From NCBI RefSeq assembly GCF_023712105.1, contig NZ_JAMLJI010000001.1:930001-994000 (forward strand): a stretch of DNA of 64,000 bases, written 5' to 3'. Source of the DNA: Larsenimonas suaedae. GTDB lineage: Bacteria > Pseudomonadota > Gammaproteobacteria > Pseudomonadales > Halomonadaceae. Numbering within the stretch: the first letter of the stretch is position 1; each line of letters begins with the position of its first letter. The notes below the pieces were generated by a model that was not told the DNA's origin, did no database searches, and saw only the letters and a list, made by a program, of their open reading frames with translations. Shown piece after piece: positions 57,101-64,000 of this stretch. Both the position numbers and the translations under genes were made by a program.

Positions 57101-57479
57101 AATCCCGCCGATCAGAATCATATAAGTGAATCGGGCGTTTCCAATAGCGCTCAAGTCCGGCAGGAATTGACTTGCTCAGGTCAGCTGGGGAAAGACGGTA
57201 CCCCAACGTCTGCCAGACAGGATACCAGCTCCATCCATGATGCCGTTGGTACTCACGCCGGTACCATTCGGAACAGTAAATTACCAGGCAGGCACTGGCC
57301 CCCAGATCGCTCAAGGTTGCATCAAAGCTTCCCAATTTTTTTAACAACTGCCGAAGCTCAAGATATTCCTCGTAGCTGCAGTGATACTCATAAAGGCTAC
57401 GCTGGTCCGGCGCATCAAGGCCCCTTCGCTGAAGAAACACCCGCAGCCAACCGGCGCATCCAAAACAAAACTGAGACAT
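54135..57479 (-). CDS. STY4851/ECs_5259 (YjiT)-like protein
   Basis: 1114 residues from ATG 57479 (GAGGG upstream); a frame extension to 57512 lacks a site. Starts SQFCFGCAGWLRVFLQRRG, has a long beta-rich middle without catalytic motif that I recognise, and ends with a helical region (FAVQRWYMELIRGRSEAQW, VYFPVFAAAVANGQ). Length, gene order and end region fit the uncharacterised STY4851/ECs_5259 family, related to E. coli YjiT of the immigration control region. It overlaps the helicase gene by eight bases. The family assignment is by recall and moderate in certainty; function is unknown. Confidence 0.65.
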   Translation of the reverse strand: MSQFCFGCAGWLRVFLQRRGLDAPDQRSLYEYHCSYEEYLELRQLLKKLGSFDATLSDLGASACLVIYCSEWYRREYQRHHGWSWYPVWQTLGYRLSPADLSKSIPAGLERYWKRPIHLYDSDRRDFLGTLFSEGGLPFQALREGGSRFQMLFDRVLKNYEEGHLIGYSTAQLIKTHLEKLNVPKVFFSLNSVELMAHMADRLVSLVRDYDLAQVQEPVARLNAMSPQWRELFPLPLDNETGTELLNGLLKTATVETRRRRKSFGGWSCHHIWHDTNPDELKVHISMPPEVVFHLSSQPSTTRFELAIFEEDTVLAGLGPGYAQIDQGVARIRLRLREVIAVRRDCSVPLSLVAMAGGLILGSLPIEGSAVGLGEVPVGFEWNEDRWKLCGQASFSTPSEEVLVVLPVDGGLQTIDGSSEAQLIGEPTIRALPVLKVRGKGEFRVTTQDESTFYRLRTGHVLGARLGVTLTGTELGWSTRPTNTFTGLPRVQWAGAASELTAQGGELLVGGCPAGAGVLQESFGAQYVSVRNRSGDILLRQKVGVLPADFRVELKGGDSPKHGCVLIFTKHRCIFQVAQEALGVRQFKKDNHIELQLSADGLPPTRLRLLVTPNLGADPIELDLPFPGSGCVAVNKDSTPLPRDICIDDLLGARLYLYPRPGVATTFNLNLGLLGGAARNAHHRWSYSVSGRPVEVRLFNIQDQILDLLSLKAGIDQVVDLRVSAQGYETIFRIRKYASELFYDAGRQVLGLHTYLRSAVCEFEPALMLLHEPMRSTIDLLPRTSEGIATGEFEVPTRVEKDGPWLIVPKAGSPASFRPLFIPGGWERPCDDGLTQTLQKAVLAFDLVSTVNSFTPVLDAMATNPMHSGWQFLRSLYDSYGYLPLATFEVWKSLVAHPKALVMALFKFEADPEFLVRLEGEFPVLWELLPIEDVRNSVSCFRDFMLGKGVSEEALQGILGRMMGRISDIFTSYGEDVQRYLAGRPLGPDVHLPQEAINFAVQRWYMELIRGRSEAQWPEYGGRGLQAWHARQHGSVICFDVEMGYRYSVVYFPVFAAAVANGQAKLSDVFDDVSEAVFFLRQVRDFDKSWFNVIYQQSLLRNAMNKDKAMPDNE

Positions 57480-58039
57480 CAACAACTTCCCTCTATTGAC
57501 CACTGCCGGCATCGACGGCTTGTTTTGTTATGCGTTCCCCTTCGTCGGCCACGTTGAGTCTGGCCGATGCTGGTCCTCGGGCTGGTGGAGTAGCCCGACA
57601 AGCTGATCAGAATAACGATACTTCGGGTAGCTCAGGCGGCCGCGCAGGCTGATGTGTCTTGTGGATCGCTAATGCCAGGCAGTATCTCGAGCTCAACGAA
57701 GTTAACCGGGCGGGCGCATTTGGGCAGGCGGCTGTCCAGACCAAGGAGCGTTAAGCGCGTTGTCACTTGATAGGCGAGAGACCGTGGCACGTGCAGTTTG
57801 CTGTTGATATGCGCTCGGTATAGGTAGAATTTTTTTTATACTCGCATCGAAACTGCCGGCTCTTCTCCTTTCGCTTGGGCGATTGCCCCTAGCTTTTCAG
57901 ACCTTTCGCCTGCCCTCCTCGTCTAGATTCTAAATTATCTTTATTAGAACCTCTCATTACAACCCCACTAGAGGGAAGCAGCGGCTGGCGAACAACAGCT
58001 CATGGCCAGACAAGCCAAAAAATAAACGTTCCCCGCTAT

Positions 58040-58077
58040 AGCCATGGCGATTTCCCAAGGAAATCGCCATGGCTTTT
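58040..58077. terminator. Long perfect hairpin in gap downstream of hsdR pseudogene
   Basis: AGCCATGGCGATTTCC and its exact complement form a 16-bp stem with a 3-base loop, followed by TTT on the plus strand. It lies in the 690-base gap (57480-58168) between the first hsdR and the STY4851-like gene. That gap otherwise shows only AT-rich and degraded sequence. Confidence 0.6.
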
Positions 58078-58168
58078 ATGCTGTGTCAAAGGGAAGTTCA
58101 AAGCTAACCGCATTTAGCTAAAGATACTGACGAGCTTTCTAGTGACTATTCGTGCCGATGTACATAAA

Positions 58169-60485
58169 TTAGTAATACTCCCGAATATATTCGTACGAGC
58201 GCTCGAACAACTCAATATCCTGGTGCAGCTTGTACTTGAACAACGTCTTCCTCAGAGCCAGCTTAACCTCTCTCTCCCCTGCATGAGTGGTCTGCCAACC
58301 ATCGAAGCGAACAGCACGCACGATCTCATCGATGTCATCGACGATCCGCTTCACCATGACCGGAGTATCACCGCACTTGGCTTCCTCGAACAATCCGGTG
58401 AGGGCAAGCCTTCCCTCTATCCAGGTCTTCTTCTACGGGTGTCTCACGCTCGAGTCTGACGACGTCCTTGGCCAGCTCCAGGAGCTTCTTGAGGAATTCG
58501 ATACTGACCAGCACACCGTTCTCATGCCGTTTCTTTAGGTCTTCGAGGCGCTCCGCCAGGGCCTTGTACTTGGGGTTGTGAGAGTGCTTGCGAAGCCGCC
58601 CGGTGAGCTTGACCGAGATCTCCTTGGCCTTCTTCTCGGGGTCTGGGCTACCCAGCACCGCTTCCAGCAGCTCGGCATCCAGTACGAGCGTATCTAGGTC
58701 GTCACGCACGGTATCGACGCGCACGTTCTCATGGATCATCTCGATGGTCTTGGCACCTAGGCTATGCCACAGCAGCTTGCCTGTACCGGTGGATGGCTTC
58801 AGCGACTCGTAGACCTGGGCCAGCCAGCGGTAGTCAGTCTCGTGGGGCTTTAGCACCGGGTCTGGTGACAACGCCTCCCAGATCCGATTGAGGATACTAA
58901 AGTCGGAGGCGAACGAATCTCGCAGGTCGTCGCTGGGCAGGCAGTCCTGCGCCGCGATGAGCCCATCGTAACCTGTGAGCGTGCGATCAACGCCAGCGAA
59001 GTATTCGAGACACTTCTGGATGGCGGTGGGTAGCATCTCGGCAAGTTCCGCGATGTTGCTCACCGCCTTCTTTACACTCTCTTCATCGAACTTCAGGGCC
59101 TGGGCGACATCATCGAAAACTCCGAGGTAGTCCACGATCAGGCCATGGGTCTTCTGCTCGCCATAGGGCCGATTGGTTCGGCAGATCGCCTGCAACAGCG
59201 TATGGTCCCTCAACGGCTTGTCGAGATACATGGTCTGTAGGATCGGTGCATCGAAGCCGGTTAGCAGCTTCGAGGTGACGATGATTATCTTGAGCGGGTC
59301 CTTGGGATCCCGGAACCGATCCAGGAGCTTCTCCTCGGCATCCCGGTCACGTCGATAGTCGGCGTACTTCTCCTCACCACTATATACCGACATGACGATA
59401 TCCGAGGTCTCAGGAGGAAGGTGCTTGTCGAGCTCCTCCTTATACAGCAGGCAGCTCTCACGATCGAGGGTGACCACCTGAGCGCCAAACCCACTGGGGG
59501 CCACCTTCTCCTTGTAGTGCTTGGCAATATCACCGCAGATCGCGCTAACTCGCTTAGGCGCCTTGACTAGGATCTCCATCCTAGCGGCTGTTCGCCCTAC
59601 CTTGTCCTTGTCTTCATCGGTCAACCCCTTGGTAATTTCCGCATAGGCCTCCTCGATCGCCTTCTGATCGATGTGGAGGTCTACCAAGCGAGGCTCAAAG
59701 TGCAGTTCCTTGGTCGCCCCGTCACGGATCGAGTCATTCAGGCCATAGCGGCTCATGTAACCGTTCTGGTCCGTCTCCGCACCAAAGGCATAGAAGGTGT
59801 TTCGGTCGGCGCGGTTGATGGGCGTACCGGTCAAGCCAAACAGAAAAGCATTGGGCAGGGCATCGCGCATCTTGCGGCCCAGGTCCCCCTCCTGGGTGCG
59901 ATGAGCCTCATCCACCATGACGATGACGTTGTCACGGTCGTTGAGAACTCCCTCGGCTTCGCCAAACCGGTGGATTGTGGTGATTACCACCTTGCGGACA
60001 TCGTTGGCCAGCAGTTCAGCAAGGTGTTTTCTCGTCTCAGCACGAACTAGGTTGGCCATGTCTGCCGCGTAGAAGGTACCCGCTATCTGGCTGTCGAGGT
60101 CGAGTCGGTCGCCCACCACCATCACGGTGGGGTTCTTCAGGGCCGGGTGGAGCCGAAGTTTGCGAGACGCGAACAGCATCAGCAGCGACTTGCCCGAACC
60201 CTGGAAGTGCCAAATCAGCCCCTTGCGCGGCTGGCCCGCCACGACCCGCTCGACGATCTTGTTCACCCCATCGACCTGCTGGTACCGGGCAATGATCTTG
60301 ATCCGCTGCTTGCCCTTCTGGGTGGCGAAGGCCGTAAAGTTGGCAAGCAGGTCCAGCAACATCGCAGGCCTCAGCATCGAGGTGACGGACTTCTCCACTT
60401 CACCCAGAGACTGCGGACCATCTTCACTCGCCCGCCATGGGCCCCAGAGATACGCGCTTAGGATCAGAATATGCTCAGTCTGCAC
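58169..60485 (-). pseudogene. hsdR: hsdR (type I restriction R subunit), truncated and frameshifted
   Basis: Motor and C-terminal parts of a type I restriction subunit: LWGPWRASEDGPQSL, Walker A LIWHFQGSGKSLLM, MVDEAHRTQEGDLGR (motif II), FGLTGTPINR (III), LLTGFDAPILQTMYLDKPLR and LLQAICRTNRPYG. The N-terminal about 300 residues with the PD-(D/E)XK nuclease are missing: homology stops near 60470, where unrelated sequence begins. Near 58419 an extra base shifts the frame after ETPVEEDLD, and the end (FEEAKCGDTPVMVKRIVDDI, ERSYEYIREYY) continues in another frame. No hsdM or hsdS accompanies it here. Non-functional. Confidence 0.88.
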
Positions 60486-60499
60486 GAACAGGTGTGGAG

Positions 60500-60637
60500 A
60501 TGTGTATTACTCAGGCGTTGCAGCCGGCCCAAGAGCAGTTGGAGGCCATGCTGGCACAGGCTAGCGATACCGATCGTCAAATGAAGCAGGATCGGCGCCA
60601 ATTGACCCAAGCCCGTAGCGTCCTGACTCTGGAGTGA
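60500..60637 (+). CDS. Short coiled-coil ORF at hsdR truncation point
   Basis: 45-residue frame, MCITQALQPAQEQLEAMLAQ then DTDRQMKQDRRQLTQARSVL and LE, a Gln-rich helix. It begins where hsdR homology ends and runs opposite to it. It could be the end of a transposase-like gene whose insertion or deletion truncated hsdR, but I cannot name a family. The ribosome site (GGAG) is too close to the ATG. The remaining sequence to 60874 has no supported feature. Confidence 0.3.
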   Translation: MCITQALQPAQEQLEAMLAQASDTDRQMKQDRRQLTQARSVLTLE

Positions 60638-60874
60638 TGTCTGCTTAAGATCGAGTTCTCGATGCCTAATATGGCCATTAGAACACCGGGTCTTCTTACA
60701 AACGCAGGGGAGCATCATTCCTCTACGCAAAATTCTTACCGGTGCATAAATGATACCTGTAAAAGCGCAGAGGTGTCGGATATGCACAACTCCTACTATT
60801 GCTACCCCACCCCTACTGCGTAGGCGACATCAATACTCAACGGCCCGAGCCTGCTTAAATCAACACGCCCAGCA

Positions 60875-61639
60875 TCAAACCAAAAACGTCTCTGCTCTTC
60901 TATCCAGATCCTCTTTCACAAAACGCCACTCCGGCATGAACCTGTCCAAAAGTTCATAAAATTTCGAACTGTGGTTGTGTTCTACCAAATGGCAAAGCTC
61001 ATGGAGCAGCACGTAATCGATGGCCCGTGTTGATGCTTTAACCAAGTGTGGATTCAACAGCACCTCCCCATCGGGCGAACAACTCCCCCATTGTGTCTGC
61101 ATCTCTATCATGCGCCACGATGGAAGAGTCTTCGTCCACGGTAGTGTGTCGATTACTATTGCCAGCCGGCGCTGAAATACGTCCTGAGCTCGCTCCCTGT
61201 ACCACTGGTGAACAGCTTTCTGCGTTCGCTCGGGCGTCAGCTCTCGACCTTGTACACGCAGCTGCCCACCAATGAGCTTGCAAGTGACCCTACGCTGGTC
61301 CGAATCGTTGATCACTTTCAGTACATACCGCCGACCCAGGTACAACATGCTCTCTCCGCTCACCCACTGCCGCAGACGAACATGGCTGTTTCGCTCTTCG
61401 ATATCGTCCAAGTGATTTAAAACCCAGCGCGACCGCCGCTGAACTGCCAATTTGATATCGGCCAGCGGGGCAGATTCTGGCGCATCGACCTGCACCTTCC
61501 CGTTCGGGTGCACATGAACCTTGATGGTGGCTTTCTTGTGATCAGGTAGATAGCGCAGGCAATACCGGAACGTCCGCTCACCGTATCGGGCCGTATATTC
61601 CGGTGATTGGCCATCCCGCGCCGGCTCCACCTCTGTCAT
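60875..61639 (-). CDS. YgjP-like zinc metallopeptidase (DUF45)
   Basis: 254 residues. Zinc site HELCHLVEHNHSSKFYELLD near residue 215 (HExxH plus a third ligand downstream), preceded by QTQWGSCSPDGEVLLNPHLV, together the hallmark of the YgjP/DUF45 M48-like family. The ATG at 61639 overlaps the hsdR stop as TGATG, so it is translated with hsdR. YgjP-type peptidases are frequent neighbours of type I restriction genes; a protective or processing role for the R subunit has been proposed by association but not shown. Cytoplasmic. Confidence 0.85.
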   Translation of the reverse strand: MTEVEPARDGQSPEYTARYGERTFRYCLRYLPDHKKATIKVHVHPNGKVQVDAPESAPLADIKLAVQRRSRWVLNHLDDIEERNSHVRLRQWVSGESMLYLGRRYVLKVINDSDQRRVTCKLIGGQLRVQGRELTPERTQKAVHQWYRERAQDVFQRRLAIVIDTLPWTKTLPSWRMIEMQTQWGSCSPDGEVLLNPHLVKASTRAIDYVLLHELCHLVEHNHSSKFYELLDRFMPEWRFVKEDLDRRAETFLV

Positions 61640-64000
61640 CACTTCGCTACTCCGTTGCGCAGAATGTGTACCACTTCATCCAATACCTCTTTGGCTTTGT
61701 CCAACCCGATCAGCGGGAATAATCGAGGCAGCAGAGTCTTGCGAACCTCCTGCTCAATTCCAACGGGGTTCAGGGAATTCTCGGCCACAGCCCGATTCAC
61801 GACCCTATCGATCTCGAAGGCCTCTTCGATCAGTTGCTCGCTCTTGTCCGCCTCCAGCTTCGAGGAATCATCCTCCAGAACCATCCTGAAAGCGCCGTAG
61901 TAAGCTTGAGCATGCTTATTACCCTGGAAGGCACTTGTCGGTATACCCGGCACTTCACGCTTTTCGACCTTTGCTTCCAGCTCACTGAACAGCCTGAACC
62001 TGGCCTTGTAGTCGAACATGGATTCAGCTTTCTCAATGGCCTCCTTCAACAGGGCTGAGAACACCTTTTTCGCATAAGGATCGTCTCCAAGCTGTTCCTC
62101 GATGGTCTTTTTCGTTCTGGTCTTGATCTTGTCGGTTTCGTTTCTGGTCTTTTCATCGCTCCACTCTTTCATGTTGTCGTCCACTCGATCAATGAGTACC
62201 GGCTCGTCGCCGGGGACAACATCCACGCCAGTCACATACCGATCGATCAGATCTCGAATCTGACCCTCGTACACGGAGTAATCCACGGTTTCCTGGGCAT
62301 CCATGCGAACGGTCCTGCGAAGATCCGCGAACCACTTCAAATCCGATTTATATCGCTGGATGTCGGCCTCACTGAAAGCCTTGTCTTCAAAAAAGCTTTG
62401 GGTCGAAAGCGCTGTCTTCAGACACATGCCAAATTCGGTGAGCGCTTCATAGAAATCTTCACGCAGTGCCTGCCGAGTATCGATTTCCACACTATCTTCG
62501 TCCGCTTCGTACTTCGGCATGAAGATCTGTCGATACTGCTCTTGATCAAGAGTGTTGCTGATGCCCTTGAAGAACCCCCAGAGCCGGTCATGCAGGGCTG
62601 GAAGCTTCTTGTATTCCGTATCCACGCTTGAATACAGACCCTCGATATCCTCGATGGCGAAACCACCCTGGGTCTGCTCTTCGAAGTTCTGATAATCCTT
62701 GAGCGCTGTATCCAGCTCCTTGAGGATGCCGCGATAATCGATGAGATAGCCAAAGGGCTTTTGAGGGTGCAGCCGATTCACTCGAGCAATGGCCTGAATC
62801 AGGTTGTGCCCTTTCAGCTGCTTGTCGATGTAAAGCACCGTGTTACGGGGCTCATCAAAGCCGGTCAGGAGTTTGTCGACGACAATCAGAATATCCGGCG
62901 CCCCATCAGTGCCGAAATCTTCAATGACAGCTTTCTCGTAGTCCTGTGGATCGCCGGTAACGTTTTTCTTCCACCACTCCTGCACCAGCGGCTGATTGGA
63001 TTCATCAACGTCGGTGTGCCCTTCCCGGGTATCCGGTGGAGAGATCACAATGGCGCTGGTCACCAAGCCCAGACTGTCCAGAGCCTGCTTGTAGCGAATC
63101 GCGCTGAGTTTGCTGTCGGTGGCCAGTTGCCCCTTGAGCTCAAGTCCAGCTTTTTTGAAGTTTTCACTGAAGTGCACGCCGATGTCGAAGGCGTTGAGCT
63201 TGATACGGTCTTCTGCCGTATAGATCTGGCCCTGCCTTGCATACTTGCGCTTGAGATCAGCCTTCTGGTCGTCCGACAGGGACGCCGTCACCTTGTCAAA
63301 CCAGGTATCTACAGCCTTCTGATTGACATCCAACAGAGGCTTGCGCTCTTCATAAAGCAACGGTGTGATGGTGCCGTCTTCCACTGCCCGCTTCATGGTA
63401 TAGGCGTGGATGATGGCGCCAAACTTGTCGGCCGTTTCGCTTTTCTCTTTGTTCAATAGCGGGGTGCCGGTAAAGGCAATGAACGACGCATTGGGCAAAG
63501 CCTGGCGCATCCGCTGATAGTTCTCCCCGCCCTGGCTTCGATGGCCTTCATCGACAATTACGATGATATTGCTGGAGGGGTTGTGGCATTCCGGCTGTTT
63601 CGCCGCTGAGGCGAACTTGTTGATGATGGTGAAAATGATGCGCTCGTTGCCCTGACCGATACGTCTGGCCAGATCCTTACCGGAACGGGTCTTGGCGAGA
63701 GATTCACCACTTTTCTTGCCAGCGATATCACTGCCGAACGCGCCGCCGGTAAGGAAGGTTCTGGAGAGTTGCTTCTCCAGATCTACCCGATCGGTCACCA
63801 CAATGACTCGGCAATTCTTCAGGGCATCACTGAGCAACAGCGCTCGGCACAGATAAACCATGGTGAATGACTTGCCGGATCCGGTGGTATGCCAGAGCAC
63901 ACCACCTTTACGCTGCCCGTTGGGCTTGAAATCGGAAATGCGTTCCAGCATGGCCTTGATACCAAAGGCCTGCGGATACCGCGCCGCGATTTTACCGACC
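61639..64000 (-). CDS. hsdR: Type I restriction enzyme R subunit HsdR (partial, runs off window)
   Basis: At least 786 residues; the frame is open to the window end, so the N-terminal nuclease domain lies outside. Seen: LWHTTGSGKSFTMVYLCRAL (Walker A), IVIVDEGHRSQGGENYQRM (motif II), FIAFTGTPLLNKEKSETADK (III), ILIVVDKLLTGFDEPRNTVL and LIQAIARVNRLHPQKPFGYL, then a helical coupling domain (SLNPVGIEQEVRKTLLPRLF). Sequence differs from the broken hsdR at 58.2-60.5 kb (GHRSQ against AHRTQ form), so this is a separate lineage, not a duplicate. The matching hsdM and hsdS should lie right of the window. Confidence 0.93.
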   Translation of the reverse strand, partial: VGKIAARYPQAFGIKAMLERISDFKPNGQRKGGVLWHTTGSGKSFTMVYLCRALLLSDALKNCRVIVVTDRVDLEKQLSRTFLTGGAFGSDIAGKKSGESLAKTRSGKDLARRIGQGNERIIFTIINKFASAAKQPECHNPSSNIIVIVDEGHRSQGGENYQRMRQALPNASFIAFTGTPLLNKEKSETADKFGAIIHAYTMKRAVEDGTITPLLYEERKPLLDVNQKAVDTWFDKVTASLSDDQKADLKRKYARQGQIYTAEDRIKLNAFDIGVHFSENFKKAGLELKGQLATDSKLSAIRYKQALDSLGLVTSAIVISPPDTREGHTDVDESNQPLVQEWWKKNVTGDPQDYEKAVIEDFGTDGAPDILIVVDKLLTGFDEPRNTVLYIDKQLKGHNLIQAIARVNRLHPQKPFGYLIDYRGILKELDTALKDYQNFEEQTQGGFAIEDIEGLYSSVDTEYKKLPALHDRLWGFFKGISNTLDQEQYRQIFMPKYEADEDSVEIDTRQALREDFYEALTEFGMCLKTALSTQSFFEDKAFSEADIQRYKSDLKWFADLRRTVRMDAQETVDYSVYEGQIRDLIDRYVTGVDVVPGDEPVLIDRVDDNMKEWSDEKTRNETDKIKTRTKKTIEEQLGDDPYAKKVFSALLKEAIEKAESMFDYKARFRLFSELEAKVEKREVPGIPTSAFQGNKHAQAYYGAFRMVLEDDSSKLEADKSEQLIEEAFEIDRVVNRAVAENSLNPVGIEQEVRKTLLPRLFPLIGLDKAKEVLDEVVHILRNGVAK

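Overview
The window looks like a chromosomal segment of a moderately halophilic gammaproteobacterium, most likely a Halomonadaceae member (Halomonas/Kushneria-like). This is inferred from the high-GC codon use of the core genes, a complete trehalose/glycogen operon suited to osmolyte production, and a myo-inositol catabolic cluster. No rRNA, complete tRNA or species marker is present, so the assignment is provisional.

Left part (0-32 kb, metabolic). Seven tightly packed genes on the minus strand (about 0.3-13.2 kb) read glgA-glgB-treZ-malQ-treY-DUF2934-glgX. Neighbours mostly overlap by 4-8 bases, so this is one operon for building, branching, debranching and converting alpha-glucan to trehalose. 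Small housekeeping and envelope genes follow (DUF2945, LysE-type exporter, YjfB-like, tspO, a small XRE regulator with a tandem PDA tract, a secreted HAD phosphatase, a Pro/acidic protein). At 18-32 kb lies a divergent inositol locus. rpiR-iolG-iolB runs left; an ABC transporter, a TIM-barrel isomerase, an iolC-DUF2090 fusion, iolD, iolE, mmsA and a Gfo/Idh dehydrogenase run right. A perfect palindrome that fits the rhizobial IolR motif GGAA-N6-TTCC sits between them. The solute-binding protein gene of the transporter has lost its 5' end, including the signal peptide.

Middle (32-40 kb). A very AT-rich KAP-type P-loop NTPase, a fragment of an XRE regulator, an intact mcrC and a broken mcrB (in-frame TAG plus internal deletion/frameshift) form a decayed defence patch. 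An ECF sigma factor, its RskA-like anti-sigma factor and a secreted DUF7282-like protein follow, then a holin-like membrane protein.

Right part (40.3-64 kb) looks like an integrated island. It opens with the 3' half of a tRNA-Met (CAU) cut at the anticodon loop, flanked by repeated AAACCGC motifs. The geometry places the element to the right of this fragment. Next come a broken glycerate 2-kinase and a broken anion symporter fragment. Then come a large protein with a nuclease-like motif plus glycine-rich membrane helices, a hypothetical protein, a frameshifted GmrSD-type (DUF262/DUF1524) gene, and an intact two-gene unit. That unit is a 1114-aa STY4851/ECs_5259-like protein followed by a 2118-aa DEAD/DEAH-DUF1998 helicase. 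A truncated and frameshifted hsdR, a YgjP-type metallopeptidase and a second hsdR that runs off the window end complete it.

Most interesting: the helicase/STY4851-like pair as the intact centre of a restriction 'graveyard'; the nuclease-plus-membrane protein at 42.9-44.5 kb; the concentration of broken restriction genes (mcrB, gmrSD, hsdR) beside intact ones; and the tRNA-Met attachment scar. Family names come from recognising sequence patterns by eye; no database search was run.
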